Assembly: GCA_037074705.1 (NCBI GenBank)
Contig: CM073594.1
Coordinates: 63,608,509 to 63,672,508 of the forward strand
DNA length: 64,000 bases
Origin: Zhengitettix transpicula
Lineage: Eukaryota; Arthropoda; Insecta; Orthoptera; Tetrigidae
Direction of reading: 5' to 3'
The translations under genes were made by a program, and so were the position numbers. This document shows, one piece after another, positions 33,575 to 47,020 of this stretch. How positions within the stretch are numbered: the first letter of the stretch is position 1; the number at the start of each line of letters is the position of its first letter. The notes beneath the pieces were generated by a model. That model saw only the letters and a program-made list of their open reading frames with translations. It had not been told where the DNA came from and ran no database searches.

Positions 33575-35430
33575 CTGGAACACAAATGTTTACAGGGTGA
33601 AGAGAAAAAAAATTGTCGTGTCTGAGAAACAACACAGTGAAATATTCAGACACATTTTTACCTAATGTAATATTGAAGTCTTGATAAATTCATAAGGATT
33701 ATTTTGTATATTTAGTCAGCTAATGAAATAGGCCTCCAAAAAAAATTATTGTGTTAAATACATCTATAAGGATCGGTCAAATTTTAAAATAAATTATTTT
33801 AAAACTTAAGTATTTCATTTTCTGAAGGTACTATTTAATCAATGGTAAATCCTTTCAAATTTAATCATCATACGGTAAAATATTATTATGGAATCTTAAT
33901 TTTTTAAAATTTATTTTATAATTTCCTAACGGTTAGTAAATGTTTAATTATTAAAAATGAAACGTTCCCTGATGTCTTTACGACTAAAATTTAGCTATAA
34001 ACTCATAAATGACGCTGTTACGTTGCTCTTTGAATAATCCTTTACGTGATTGTCTTACTACCTTTTTTTTGTTCGTTAAGTTAATCGCCAATAAGCGCAT
34101 ATTTATCCTCAACGTCCCCTTCTTTCTTTTCACCCAACTTTTCTCATTATACCAGTATTTTCTCATCCAGCACAATGGCAGCTAATGAAAGAGGTACTTG
34201 ATTCAGTTTGAAAATCCCAAACATTGTTCAAAGCTTGTTTATTGGCATTTATTACGGAAAAAAGTATTAAGACCTTCGGAAAATCCAAAATAGAGGACAA
34301 TATCTCAAACAGTTAATGAGGAAGGTGCGCGAAAATTAATTTAGATTCACGCAAAATCAATTATAAAGGGATACTAATAAATATATAATTAGGGAAATTG
34401 TTTACAAATATTTAGAGAATATAATTCTGGAATTAGAAATTATATAATAATTAGACAAGGTAATAGAAAAATATAAAATAATATTTCTCATTATTATAAG
34501 GGCATAAATTGAATTTGTAAAGTACATTATATAAGATCTATGTATATTAAAGAGAAAATTATTTGCAACTGTGAATTGTAAGAAAATTTTGCAGATAAAG
34601 AAGGATGAAATCTAATACAGAATGGAAGATAAAAAAAAACATTCTCATGATTCTGAGAGTTTAAATTGGATTATTTAAGGCGAGTAATGAAAATATGTAT
34701 CGTCTGATAATTAACAACAGAGCCAAGGCTTTCTGGAAACAAAATCGAAATCAAATATTTAGGAATTTAAAACTGATTAAATTTTATATTGTGCAAACAA
34801 TTATTTTAATTTCCACAGGAGAAATACTCTTCAGTATATATGATTATTCATTATTAGGCAGGTAAGAATTAGGTTAAGTATTTACATAAAAGACACATAT
34901 TGTATCCAATAACAAACAGACTGAACTATTATAAATAATTTGTGATCATAGTAATAATTTGTAAAATAATTTATTCGAGACAATTTACTAATAATTCTTT
35001 ATATTGAATAATACTAATAATTTTGTTAAAAATTATACTTTTGATAAACCTTCAGTTGTCGGTTTATATCAAAGGACGTTACATAGAAATGTTATTAAGT
35101 TTAATTAAAAATTGATTACACAGAAGTTGACATCAAATTTATCCTATGCTAATAGAAATTCATCCTAATAATTTTGAAGACAGAAAATGATGTCGAGTAA
35201 ACTGACTTGCAATCTAAAGGGAATTAGAAATATAGTTTTCAATTGATTTTTTTGTTTTTTTTTATTGACGAATCAGTTGATTGTTGGGGTAAACCAATTG
35301 AGATCTGAATTCAAGAAATGTGAAATTAAAGTTCACGTTGTCATTCGTATAAGAATTATAATTTATTTAATTTTCTTAATTTCTATATAAGTTCATCGAG
35401 ACATTTTCTAAGTTTCATAAATTATCATTT
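33575..35430. other. AT-rich intron, nothing recognised
   Basis: No exon, repeat family or regulatory motif could be supported here. Confidence 0.3.
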
Positions 35431-35702
35431 GCTTCTCTATGGGAGATTTCTTATTAATTTTATTTTTACATATTGCATATTGTTATATTTATAATTTTTG
35501 GCTTTATAGTTTTGTTATTAATTTTTTACTCAAAACTATGTATCTTCCTATTTATTCATTTTTTCATTCTAGTAATTTCATAATAGTTACCTTCTTGAGT
35601 TTCTCATTTTCCTCATGAATGTATGTATTATTATTATTATAGTTTCTTATTCGTTTAGTTTATTTGAATTATTTATCTATTTTCTTAACCGTCACTTTTT
35701 TT

Positions 35703-36016
35703 ATTTCAGTAGTTTTATACTTTATTTCTTCAGTAATTTGTCTTTTTGATTTTTTCATGTATGTCCTTTCGTGTTCGTTTCATATTTAATTCAACTAGTT
35801 TAATAGATATTTTCTTTATTAGCACGTATTTGTTTTTTAAAAAAATACGTTACTTTTTTATTTCAGTAGTTTTATACTTTATTTCTTCAGTAATTGGTCT
35901 TCTGATTTTCTCATGTATGTACTTTCACGTTCATTTCAAATTTAATTCAACTAGTTTAATAGATATTTTCATCATTAGCTCGAATATTTCTTTTCAAATT
36001 ACGGGATTCCTTTTTT
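35703..36016 (+). repeat. 157-bp tandem duplication in a T-rich tract
   Basis: 'atttcagtagttttatactt' recurs at 35703 and 35860, and 'aattcaactagtttaataga' follows at matching offsets. The 109-codon plus-strand frame over it is T-rich (Phe/Ile/Ser) and not a gene. Confidence 0.9.
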
Positions 36017-36425
36017 TTATCACACCTTCTTTTATTAATTTTCTGTTATACATCTTTTCTTCTAAATTCATTTAACTTTTTTTGTCCTTTTTTATTACCT
36101 CCTCTATGCTACGGTCTTTAATTTATTGTTTCGTTTCTGAGTTTTCTTCACTGGATGGACGTAGGATTTGATTCAGTTGTAGAAGTGAACTTTTTCGACT
36201 TTTTAGGATTGCTGGAAATATTTTTGGAAAATAGCTGTAATAAAGCCAATGAAGTGACGTACTGATTGTCGAAACCGGAAGCTGAAGCACGTTTTCAGGT
36301 TTGAAAGTTGTTGGTAATACCGGATCTGGAGTCCCTTGAGATTGCAAGTCAGTCGCTCGGGGCAGTCAGTGCTCGTAGTTACGCACCTACACTAACGTAA
36401 GGAGTGTACCGGGCCGCGCGCTTAC

Positions 36426-36542
36426 CGAGCCCGAGGTTCCACTTGGCTTCTCCTCCGCGGCTGTCCATGCGCTTCTGCAGCAAGGGAACCTCGTCCGGAA
36501 GCTCCGTGCTGTAGTCGTCCTCCACTCCCATACTGTCCAGAC
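36426..36542 (-). CDS. Internal exon of the 25-36 kb gene, with a dibasic site
   Basis: The minus-strand acceptor ACTAATCGCAG and donor GCTCG|GTAAGC bound 117 GC-rich bases that read L-D-S-M-G-V-E-D-D-Y-S-T-E-L-P-D-E-V-P-L, then L-Q-K-R-M-D-S-R-G-G-E-A-K-W-N-L-G-L. It is phase 1 at both ends and joins in frame to 33574 or directly to 25142. The Lys-Arg is a possible prohormone cleavage site after an acidic spacer. The exon before it, which should hold the start and any signal peptide, is not securely found. Confidence 0.68.
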
Positions 36543-36964
36543 CTGCGATTAGTTCAAAGACTGTGAGACACAAACGACTAGGAGCTATGCTGAAGGATTG
36601 GAATTGGATCGGGTGGTTATTTTTGTAGGGGGAAAAGTGGTCATATATTATTGATATAAAAGAGACCAGCAGGCATTTCTGCCAGTACCATAATCATTGA
36701 CTGATAATTAAGAACAGTCAAACGACGCTGAAGTGTGAGACTGAATACATCACTTCATTGCCAACACTACCAGCAGATCTCCAGAGACAACGCCAACGAC
36801 CGCAGACGTTGCGCCCAGAAAAAGTATATTTTATGTAGCGATTCTTAAATTTTCCAATTTTTGTATTATTCTTAATTAAGATTATAAACCTCTTAGTTAT
36901 TAATTTTTCTCATTTATAATTGCTTACTTTTCATATATATACGTTTTTTATGTATTACATTATA

Positions 36965-38230
36965 AACATATCCGGATGCCTGGCGTTGCCCGGGTTGTTA
37001 TACCCATAATCCCCGATTTCACTCCAATCTCGGTTTCTTTTGCGGTATTTTTATGTCAAGAACATCAACCCCTATTCACGAAATAAAATCAACTCCCATG
37101 ACGAAAGGGGTGGAGTTGATTCTTCCAAAAAAGGTTTCTTTCAACGAATATATCGTTCGATTTTCCACCCCCGCTACTGTCGGTTAAGCAAAAAGTATTT
37201 ATTAGATACGAAAATCGGTCGGTTACATTGTTTGAAAATTTCTACCTCCGCTCAGCCCCTACGAGCACCTCGCGTAGACCGGGTTGTCATAATTAACCTC
37301 AGCGACATCCATAGCGCCGCATTCGACTCGAATCTCGCGGTTGTTTTTGCGTTATTTTTATGTAACGTCCCTCCATCCCCAACCCTAAGCGCGCTCCCTT
37401 CCCATGCTGAAAGGGGTTGAAATTATATTCAACAACATCGGTAGAAATACTACCAATGTCATGGATCCCAAAAAATTTTTATTCCACGCAAATATCGGCC
37501 GTTAAGCCAAGTAACACAATTTTCATTACCGACCACCAACGCTTGGGGGAGTTAAACGGCAAATTTAATGTCTTAATTAAATTCAGTGACAAGACCGAAT
37601 TCGACTACAATCGCGATTTTTTTTGCGTGATTTTTATGTAATGCCACTCCACCCCCACCCTTAAGCGTGTTCCCCTCTCAAGCCCGAAAAGGGTTGAAAT
37701 TATACACACAGAAGATGTAGAGAAATTATATGAATCTCGTTTATCCCGGTATATTCATTCGACGCACAAATCGGCCGGTTAACATGTTTGAATATTTCAA
37801 CCCCCGTCCACCTGCGCCCAGCCCGTCCCATCACCGCTCATTCCCGCGCGATGCCCAGACTGTCATAAATAAACTCAGCGACATACATAGCGCCACATTT
37901 GACTAAAATTTTGGTTGTTTTCGCGTTATTTTCTTGTAACGCCCCTCGCTTATTGATGCTTTAAGGCGTTGATATTATACACTAAATACATATGGATAGA
38001 TTCAGCACGTAGACCCCAAAATTCGGCCATTATAGCATGTATTTAAATTACATGCCCTTTCACCCCCTAGGAGCTGCCTAACGTTTCGAATGGCCTACAG
38101 AAACCTTCGTGAGGGTGCACACAAGTCGCTAAAATTTAATCGCAATCGGATAAATGGTTTAGGAACGCTTAGGAGACACACAGAGAAACAAACACACAGA
38201 CACGCAGACATACAGACATTAATTTTGTTA
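36965..38230 (+). repeat. Repeat family A, copy 3 (longest)
   Basis: Begins with 'atgcctggcgttgcccgggt' (36974) and has four units whose markers, 'ccgatttcactcc', 'gcattcgactcgaatctcg', 'gaattcgactacaatcg' and 'acatttgac', fall about 280-300 bases apart. The end (38090-38215) has 'ctaaaatttaatcgcaatcg' and a run of 'acacacagacacgcagacat'. This copy defines the family best. Frames are broken and not shared between units. Confidence 0.85.
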
Positions 38231-41200
38231 TATTTAGTGATTTTTTATTTTTATATATAATTGTGAATCGTCTTAGACTTATAAATTGTTTTGTATTATT
38301 CTTATTCATACATATTTTTCTTTATAAATTATCTACTTACGTATTTTTAATTACTTTTATTTCGTTTTGCAGTAAATAATGTAAAACTGAAAATAAATTC
38401 GGTTTTATTTGAGGTTAAGATGTTTTTAATAGTCAAACGAATGAAGGAAAGTCTTCAATAATTCGTAAGAAAGGTTGATCGTTTAGCGTATGTAATCTTA
38501 AAATATACTGGATCAAAATTTGAATTTTTTAATATCCACAAAACTCAGATGAATATGGCCTAAAGGATTTAAAGTACCTGGATTTTAACATAGTTTGAAT
38601 AAACTATTTGCTGAAGACATTGATTATTAAAAATAAATACGGAACCATATTTAGTTTATAAATCAGCTGTACCATAAAATAAAAAGGGATTTTAATCACA
38701 ACAAAGGAATGAAGGCTCAAAGGATGAATGGCTGCCATTAAGAAGGCTCAGGAGCACAGTAATGGTGTAAAAGTAAAATATTACCATGACTCCCTCCAAC
38801 CACTATATTATATATATAGTCAGTCACCTCCCCCGTTAAAGTTCACGTTGCTGATAAGTTTAGCAGCAGTCACTTGTTTGAATTTCAAAGAGTAAACACA
38901 CGCTCGGAAGAAGACGTCGTGAACTTAAGAGAAGCAACGAATACGCCAGAAGGCTGAAAAGGGTTATTAAAGAGCCCGCAGCATCTGCCAGTCAGGCTGT
39001 CCAACGTGTCTGAAGAAGGCGAAACTTCCCTGTCATCAAGCCAAGCTTACGCGGTGCATAATTATTTAATTATTTTTTTTTAAAAAAATGTTATAATAAG
39101 TTCCATTTATATTTGATGCGTGAAAACAAGGAGCGAACAACTGCGCGTCGTAACGTCTTACAAGTAATCAGGTTTGCCAACTACTACGTCTATGTGAGTG
39201 AGCAGGTCTTCGTCAACTCAATTGTCCGACCTGAAATATTTTTTCCTTGGAGCTCTAGTTCACAAGTTCATTGAACTGAATATTCCGACTCTGCGAACAG
39301 AGATCAATATTACTATTAATTCCATAGATCCTATAGAGACTCAGAAATTTAAAACATTTTTTATTTTTAAATTCATTTGTTCTTGGGGTTTTGTTTAGAA
39401 GAAAAATAGAAGATATCAACGCGTGATTCTTCAAGTATACAAACATTCCAGCAGGTTGGTTCCCAAGAATTGTAATCAAATTAGTTGTTATTTTCTGGAC
39501 TGGCTGGTAATTTTAATGCGCTGTAAAATAACCATTAATTATACTAAAGAGAGAAAGTAATACGGAGTCTTCAACTAGCTTCATACAGTTTTTAATAGGC
39601 ATTTTAGTAAGTCGGGAGTGAGAACTAATTTTGCTAAGCTTAATGAATCCCCGTGTTACAAACACCGCCATTCTATTCCTCGGTTTACGAAATAGAAAAC
39701 TATGAGAAGGATCGATTCTTGATTTAAAAAAACAACGAAAATATTCTCTGTAATGCAGAGGCTTGCGTGTCGTTTTAATCTATGTTTCCTGTCTCCGTGT
39801 GTGTGACTGATTACTTCCTCAAAATGTCGAGGAACTCTTTCTACTTCTCTTCATTTAAACTAACGTTTAACACGAATCGTGGATAAATAAATTATTAATG
39901 AATGTAAACCCCCAAAATAATAATAATCGACTGATTCACAGTTTTTTTTGTATAGTTCTCTATGTTTTTCATCACTTAAACTGATTCACTATTATTAATT
40001 TCTGGGAAATAAATTATGCTCAAAAATCCATTTTAATGAGAGAAAATAATAATTGTTTACTTATAATCGGTTTTAGACTACACATCTGCAAATCGAGTTT
40101 TATCGAATGTATATCGAAATGATGAAAATTCGATAATTTGTGTCCTGATATATTATTTGTTTATCATCTTCACGTATTTAACACTTATAAATGACTCAAT
40201 TAATCTATTATTCTAATTGTACATAGACATAGCCAATTAATAGAGAAAATAAAGTGATAAAAATAAATAAATAAATCGCTTTATCAATTTGTTAGTTAAT
40301 TGTATTTTTCCTTATATAATTACTTATAACACAGACTTATTATATTTTATTATATTATACATTAAATCATGAGTTATTTAAAATTATTTATACATAATGA
40401 TACTATAATTTTTAGTCATTTTATATTTATAACTAAAGTATCTAAAATTAATTAAGGGGATTATAGAAAAACCACCTTAAAATTTAAACTTTTTAGTAGT
40501 CGTTAGTTTACCTATCGTTATTTATTTAATGTATCGTTATTGCAATTATTTAATTCATTAATCGTAATTAATATTATTGTGATTGGCCAATCCATTCAGA
40601 AATAATGTTATTAATTGAATGGATTTATTATTCATTCCATTTAACAATTTAATAATAATTGACAATTCACAATACAATTAATACTTTTTAATAGCCGTTT
40701 TTTTAATAATTATAGTTTATTTTATCTATTATTTTCCTTATTGTATTCATTAATCGATCGAAATTAATTTGATTATGTATGTTCAATTATTTAAAAAACA
40801 ATGTTGTTAATTAAATGGATGGAATAATATCACTAATAATTGACGGATAATAAATCAATTAATAGTTTATAATAGTCATTGTTTCATTTATCGTAATTTA
40901 ATTCATTTAACGTAATTAATAGGCTGCGTGTGGCCAATCATGACAGAAACAATTTTATTAAATGAATTGATTAAATATTGCATTTAATAATGATAGTTTT
41001 AGTAAGTAATAAATTATGTAACATTTCTTCCCTTATAAATTATAGGACCTGTTGTAAAAATTGAATAATCTATAAGTAATTAAAGAATATTAAAGTAAAG
41101 ATTAAATTTCATAATAATTACAAATTTAAGATTAATTGGAATAACTTACATTTAAATAAGATAATTTCAATTTTTTTCTGAATTTTAAAATAACGTGATG

Positions 41201-41500
41201 AGAATAATATAGTCCATCATAGATTTCTTGTTTATTGGGGTTAATGCCAAAGATCCGAGAGTCGACAAAAAAAATCAAAGTGCTGGTTGAATTTTATTGC
41301 CCGACCAGACTTTTGGTAAAAATTTACACAAATTAAAAATTTCCTAGTTGGATTGATCGAGTGATTGTGTAGTCGTAATTGCGGCGCTGTTGACTTTTAT
41401 CATCGTCAGTGTTTATGTAAACGAGTGTCGTTGACATGCGTGTTTCTGTTCCCCACTCTCCAACTGGCAATGGCTTGTTGACACGACACTCCACACTCAG
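38231..41500. other. AT-rich non-coding DNA
   Basis: No exon is supported. A TATATATA (38811) with a GC-richer 250-base patch after it (38820-39060) has no convincing coding frame on either strand. Confidence 0.35.
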
Positions 41501-41505
41501 TCGCG

Positions 41506-41565
41506 GCAATTGTTCTCGACACGACCAGAACGTCACAGGAGAGGCGTGTCAACAATTGCCCACCA
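41506..41565. repeat. Short inverted repeat in a GC-rich patch
   Basis: 'ggcaattgttctcgacacg' near 41506 pairs with 'cgtgtcaacaattgcc' near 41546. Further on 'cggcccgcgcg' pairs with 'cgcgggccg' (41609-41641). Role unknown. Confidence 0.55.
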
Positions 41566-41862
41566 ACCGTGATCGGTTTGCAAAAATAAAAAAATACAGC
41601 TACGATCCGGCCCGCGCGTAATTTCCTCGCCACGCGGGCCGCCATATTTCCCCGGAGAGCTTCCGGAGATCATAGACGCGCTCCAAAGATGATATTCTTC
41701 GATTAAAAGAAACCGCTGGTAATACCTCCCACTCGTTACTAATTTTACGCGCCGGAATATCTTCAGGGAACGGAAAATAGAGTAGAGTCTGCCCGGTCGT
41801 GGCATCTGAAATTCACCTCCAGCCATCGTAATGGCGTAAGATCAGCTTGAGTTTCTTGATTG

Positions 41863-41905
41863 TTGCCTGACATTTCTGTGCGCCACCGGTGACCGGGGAC
41901 CGTGT
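41863..41905 (+). repeat. Dispersed repeat fragment, copy 1
   Basis: 'cctgacatttctgtgcgcca' followed by CCGGTGACC, matched at 46987-47020 by 'ccctgatatttctgcgcgcc' followed by ACCGGTGAC. Confidence 0.6.
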
Positions 41906-42940
41906 CGTCACCGTCCAATTGAAAAGGATGAAACGTTATGTTTTCGTATAATTTTAATTGTAAAATGAATCTTTTTTAAAGATAACTATTAAATAATTCA
42001 TTGAATACATTTAGTCTGACCGTTCATGACCGTATATTTTTACAAAATATTAAATTTTCAACAAATGTTCATTACATATTTGTGTATACCCAACTTTTCG
42101 TTTAGTCCATGTTTTGTCCACCAACGTGTCCGTTCTCTAATGCGCGGGATCTATGACGTCACGACTTATTCAGGGATTTTAATTGGGGGGGGACCGAATT
42201 GCCCCTTCGCTTTGTGTGACAGTCCCGGCCACCGACGACACAAATAAAATGCGATTCAAATGACGGTCCACGCTGCTGGTCCTTTTCGCGAGTCCACCCA
42301 TCCGTCACTGAGCGACCACTACCAACAGTGACAAGTGTTTGAGGGTCGTGGGGGTGGGGCTCTTCATTACGACGGACGGTGGAACCAGGCTCCAATTTCT
42401 AGTAATTGCGGTTCCGAACCCCGTCGTTGACGTTTTTCGGGGGCCGCCAAAGCACTGACTTGATGGAGAATACTTACATAGACTACTCCCCGATTCGTCC
42501 ATGACGTCACTGCGATCTCTGTATAACAGGCAACGCAGACAATCGGCTTGGACGGAAAATTATCCCTACAGAACGATGTGCTGTCTTTGATTATCTCTTT
42601 CCTGCGCCTTCTCCCTCCATCCGACACTCTTCATCTTCTTCATGGTCATTCACAACACAAGGATGTTCCAAGTTCCAATCTTCATCCGTGTTCCCGCGAC
42701 AAGTCTCCTTCTAAGACAGCTTCCATATTCCGAATCATATAGTAAGGATAATGGTGACAATTTATTTTTTCTAAGACATGGTCGCTTCCCTACGCTCAAC
42801 CCAAGTGGATTACTCCAGGTCTGTCAACCTGTCTGGCATGGGTGGCGCCACCAGTACCATAACTCTAAGGGAGATTGGGATCACGGGGTCACTGCAGGGG
42901 CGGCAGTCGCTTAGCTACGTAATATAAAATATTAAATAGA

Positions 42941-43332
42941 CATCAGCCAAATTTAAGTCAGAAAAAATAATTTACTAATGTAAGTTAAACAACGTTTAGT
43001 CGCTTATTTTGCGACATCATCAGGTTCAAGATTGAAACTACAAAACGAACAAAACAATTACAATGATTAGAATAACATTTTAAAGAAACATTTGGCAGAA
43101 AACCAACAATATAAATTTTGTTAGGCTTAGAAAATTTTGATAGATTTAGCTGACTACCGTGGCCGAAATGTACAATTTAAAACGAGAACGACCAGTAAAA
43201 ATTAATTTACAGTGGAAGAATTTTATAATTTGAAATTATAACAATGCATAAATTAAATATAACAACTGTCATAAAAAACTTGTTTAATTTTACATTAATA
43301 AATTATTTTTTCTGACTTAAAATTGGCTGATG
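42941..43332. mobile_element. 392-bp element with 43-bp terminal inverted repeats
   Basis: The left arm (42941-42983, starting CATCAGCCAAATTTAAGTCA) and the reversed right arm (43332-43290, starting CATCAGCCAATTTTAAGTCA) differ at only about two positions. The interior has no long frame. The inside of the left end carries 'gtcgcttattttgcgacatc' and 'atcaggttc', a style seen at Penelope-type element ends. Whether it moves by a DNA or a retro mechanism is not shown by the sequence. Confidence 0.85.
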
Positions 43333-43559
43333 TTGGTTTATTTTTTAGTTTTCTCAATAATCAGAATATATATTTACATATAACATAATTTAAATTATTG
43401 TTAATTTAATATTTTAAGTTATAATAAGACTGTTGTTTATGTAAATCTAATTATTTAACATACCTCCCTAATTAACAGTCAAATTACAAACTAATTTAAC
43501 AGCGGATTAACTGATATTTGAAGTAGCATTCATTTACTAAGGAAGTCATATATTGTTTC

Positions 43560-44170
43560 AATATTGAAATTATTCATTCTAATAAATAATATATTCTTTA
43601 AATTACATATTCAATTACTTTCTAATTAATATTTGTTAGTTACATATTTTCATTTTGCGGTGTTTATATTCTTATATACATTTATTATATATTATTTATT
43701 ATAAATGATTATTTATTAATTAATTTATTATTACTACGAATTTTTTTGCTACAATTATTACGTATTCATTTAATTTATACTTTATATTACGTAATTTAAT
43801 TTATATTGCTTAATTTCATTATTATATATTAATTTCTTATTTATTAATTAATTAGTATATATTTTCCTTTTACTGAAGTGATTACGTATTCAATAAATGT
43901 ATTTCCTTATATAATATAGCTTCATTTCATTAAGATTATCGGATATTGAATTAATTAATTAAAATTATAAATTTTAATTTTATTAATTATATTATTATTA
44001 TTATTTTTATAAAGGTGAATAGATATTTAATTATTATCTGATTAATATTTATCATTGTGAGAATGTAATTTTGATTATTCGATACATACCTTTTTAATAT
44101 TACGTATTTTTCTACGAATGAGTTTTTATTTGATCAGGTTTTTTTTAAAAAATAATTTGTGATTTAATAT
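43560..44170. repeat. AT-rich low-complexity tract
   Basis: Almost pure A/T with repeats such as 'tttattaattaatttatta'. No gene. Confidence 0.5.
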
Positions 44171-46980
44171 TTTTTATGTAAAGCAATAGTTACTAAATTA
44201 TGTGTACGTTGGTGTTCCTTTAGTGACGGTGGGTGTCGTCATCTCTACATTATAAATCTCGTCGGCCACGTGAAATTTCCATTAAATGTTTGCATTGTGC
44301 TAAAAAAATTTTCAATTTTGTGCACAAATTTTTAAAACTATATATTAATAGGGACTCGTATCTTAACTCCCGCTGGGGTTCAACCATTATCTCTCGATGA
44401 CCACGACCGCAGTATTCTACCCATCCTCCTCTGCTACCTGTAAGCTCCTTTCCAGTGATAATGAGCACTTTTTTTTTCAGATCTGCCGTGACCTGCGGCT
44501 TTCATTTGGATGTTTCGACGTTCAAAGTAATTAACTTAATGGAAAAAATCTCTTTTGTTCCGCTGGTCAGTCATTTCGACAGATTGCTAAAAATTAGAGC
44601 GTACACGAGACGAGGATGGTAATTATCATGGTACGCCTTGTGATGTATCACCCACCACATTCACATCAACAACACGACTGGGGAAAACCACACCCAGGTT
44701 ACGTCCTTGAGCGGGGAAACAACCCCCGTCGCCATTTACATTTTAAATGGTACTTAAGATCCAAAACCGTCCTCGCTGAATGGGTTGGAATTGTAAGACG
44801 TCCGCTTCTCTGTGAACCAAAACAAAACACACCCCTTGGTGTGTGAGGATCGATCCCAAACCTCAAAGCCGTTTAAATTGGAAGCATGTCCAAGCACGCG
44901 CGCCTAATTCCACCAAAAGCGAATAATTATTGCGATCACATTTTCGTCCGCCGTCCATATCAACGAATATTGCGGACGCAGTTTTTTTTTTAAAAAAACA
45001 TCCCCCATGCCTCTGTACGTAATTCGCTATTACATTGCGGTCGCAGAATTCCTTTCCCGTGCGACAGTGATATTTAAATCCGCCGAGGACGTCACTTGAA
45101 AAAAAAACCTGACGATGGAAACCTTTGACAACAAAGGAAGCAATAACTCTTGCCCCACCCCGAGCCCTACTTTTATCCCCCAAGTTCAGATGGTGGTGAG
45201 GATTACCAGGTAAAGTGAAATTTTCTATGTAAAATATAATATATTATAACAGTTCCGGATTTTAAATTCTCAACTCGAATAGAACATCTTGTCAATGGCT
45301 GCAATAATTACTTCTTTTTTCCCCGGAGAGCAACTAAACGTTTTTTTTTACTGAAGGAGTTGTATATGTACTTAAATCCATGTAATTAGTGGTACGGAGA
45401 GCAAACTGGAAACATGATTTGGCTGAGAGTGTCGTTACTGTATTTTAATTGGCTTACACTGTCAATAGTTGGCTTGAGGTTTACCTAACATTCAAGTTTC
45501 TCCTGTCGTTTGGAAAACATCGATGAAATGTAGTTGACTGAGGGAACCGTTTACGTATTTTTCTTCGATGCAGATTTAATATTTTTATTTTCACTGAGCC
45601 TTTGCGTAACTTTCGTGGAGAATAGAGTTTGGCTGTCGTATGGAGAGCAACGAAGATATATGTATTTGACTGAGGGAGTCGTATATATACATATTGTAAT
45701 AATTTATAAATATCTTTTACTATAATTCATTATATGAATTATGTGGCGTTTTAAATGAAAAGAACTATTACGTGAAAACTATTAAACAAGACTTATTAAC
45801 AATTTTAAACAAGTATTCAAATTACAAAAATATTTGGGACCTCAGGGTCTTGAACTGGGTTTGATAAATGGCAGAATTTATATAATCAAAATCACAAAAA
45901 TTACATTTACTTTATATGTGAATCAATGCGTCTGAACATAGACGAAATTTGTTGCTGAAGAAAATAATACTAAAGATTGAATTTAAACAATTTCAATTTT
46001 TATCAATAAATTAAAGAATGGTCTAAATAATTAAAGATCTCATTTTATCGATAATTAAAGAACGATCTGACGTTTATCTTTTAAACGTGGTTTACAATGA
46101 TTTTAAATTTTTCTTTCTACTTACGGCAGCCCAGGTCTCATTTTAACTTTTCGTGCACAATTTTGTGGATATCACTGATTCTAAGTACTCACAGACTCTA
46201 AATGTTCACAGACTCTAATTAGCGTAGTTTGTTAGTTGGTTTAGAATAAATTTGTCGATTCTCGATGATTTACTGCAAACTGGATTCGTAGATCTCGTGA
46301 GTCATGTTGAAAATGCCACTCACTGGTTTTGTCTGTTAACTGAAGATTGATTTAGTTTCTGCAATTTGATATAACAGCGTACATATTACTGGAACACATT
46401 CTCTCGTTCTTTAAATTAGACCTTTTTCATTCCCGCTGCTGACTGACTAAATTGTTCAACTTTTCGTGTATTAGAATTTTGTGGTCTTTACACCTCGCCG
46501 TTCATTGCCTGACTGTCTTACTTTTGTACAAAAACTTTGCTGGTCTTTATGCCTCGCCGTTCATTGCCTGACTGTATTACATTTCGTCTGTTCTATTTGC
46601 TGGCTGCTGCCCGACTAATACGTTCGTCTCGTAAATTTTGAGCGCATAAAACCTTCTCGACCGATCAACAATACTTTCTTTGCCTTGCCGGTTTGTTGCG
46701 GCGTCCGCTATATCCACCAATTGTAGAGTCCTCTACAATTCAACTTTTCAATTAGAACAATGCCTTAATTACCAATTACTACAATATATATTAAAAAACG
46801 AACCGTTGCTTCAACATATTTTTTAACTGACGGATCGTTTAAGTATTTTCATTATATTTCGTATGAATATTAGTTTGGCTGAGCCTTTATCTACAAATTA
46901 TTTTAATACAGACTTCGAAGTTGGGGCATCCTAATTTTCAGACGGCCAAGCCGGGACCCTGATCATCTTGACATATTGTA
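44171..46980. other. Mixed AT-rich DNA, nothing recognised
   Basis: Several patches of balanced composition (44350-45200, 46400-46750) were read on both strands without a supported exon. Around 46490 and 46545 'ctttacacctcgccgttcat' and 'ctttatgcctcgccgttcat' repeat 57 bases apart, a local duplication with 'tgcctgactgt'. Confidence 0.35.
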
Positions 46981-46986
46981 TGTTGT

Positions 46987-47020
46987 CCCTGATATTTCTG
47001 CGCGCCACCGGTGACAGGAG
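46987..47020 (+). repeat. Dispersed repeat fragment, copy 2
   Basis: Partner of 41863-41905 in the same orientation. Confidence 0.55.

Noticed and set aside
41533..41826. Minus frame starting M-A-G-G-E-F-Q-M-P with a possible donor CGC|GTAAAA
   Set aside because: It ends in phase 0, which does not fit the phase-1 exon at 36.4 kb. The rest of the frame is repeat-like, so I could not support it as an exon.
42305..42914. Overlapping 65-90 codon frames on both strands
   Set aside because: Open only because of the GC-richer composition; no splice sites, motifs or family resemblance.
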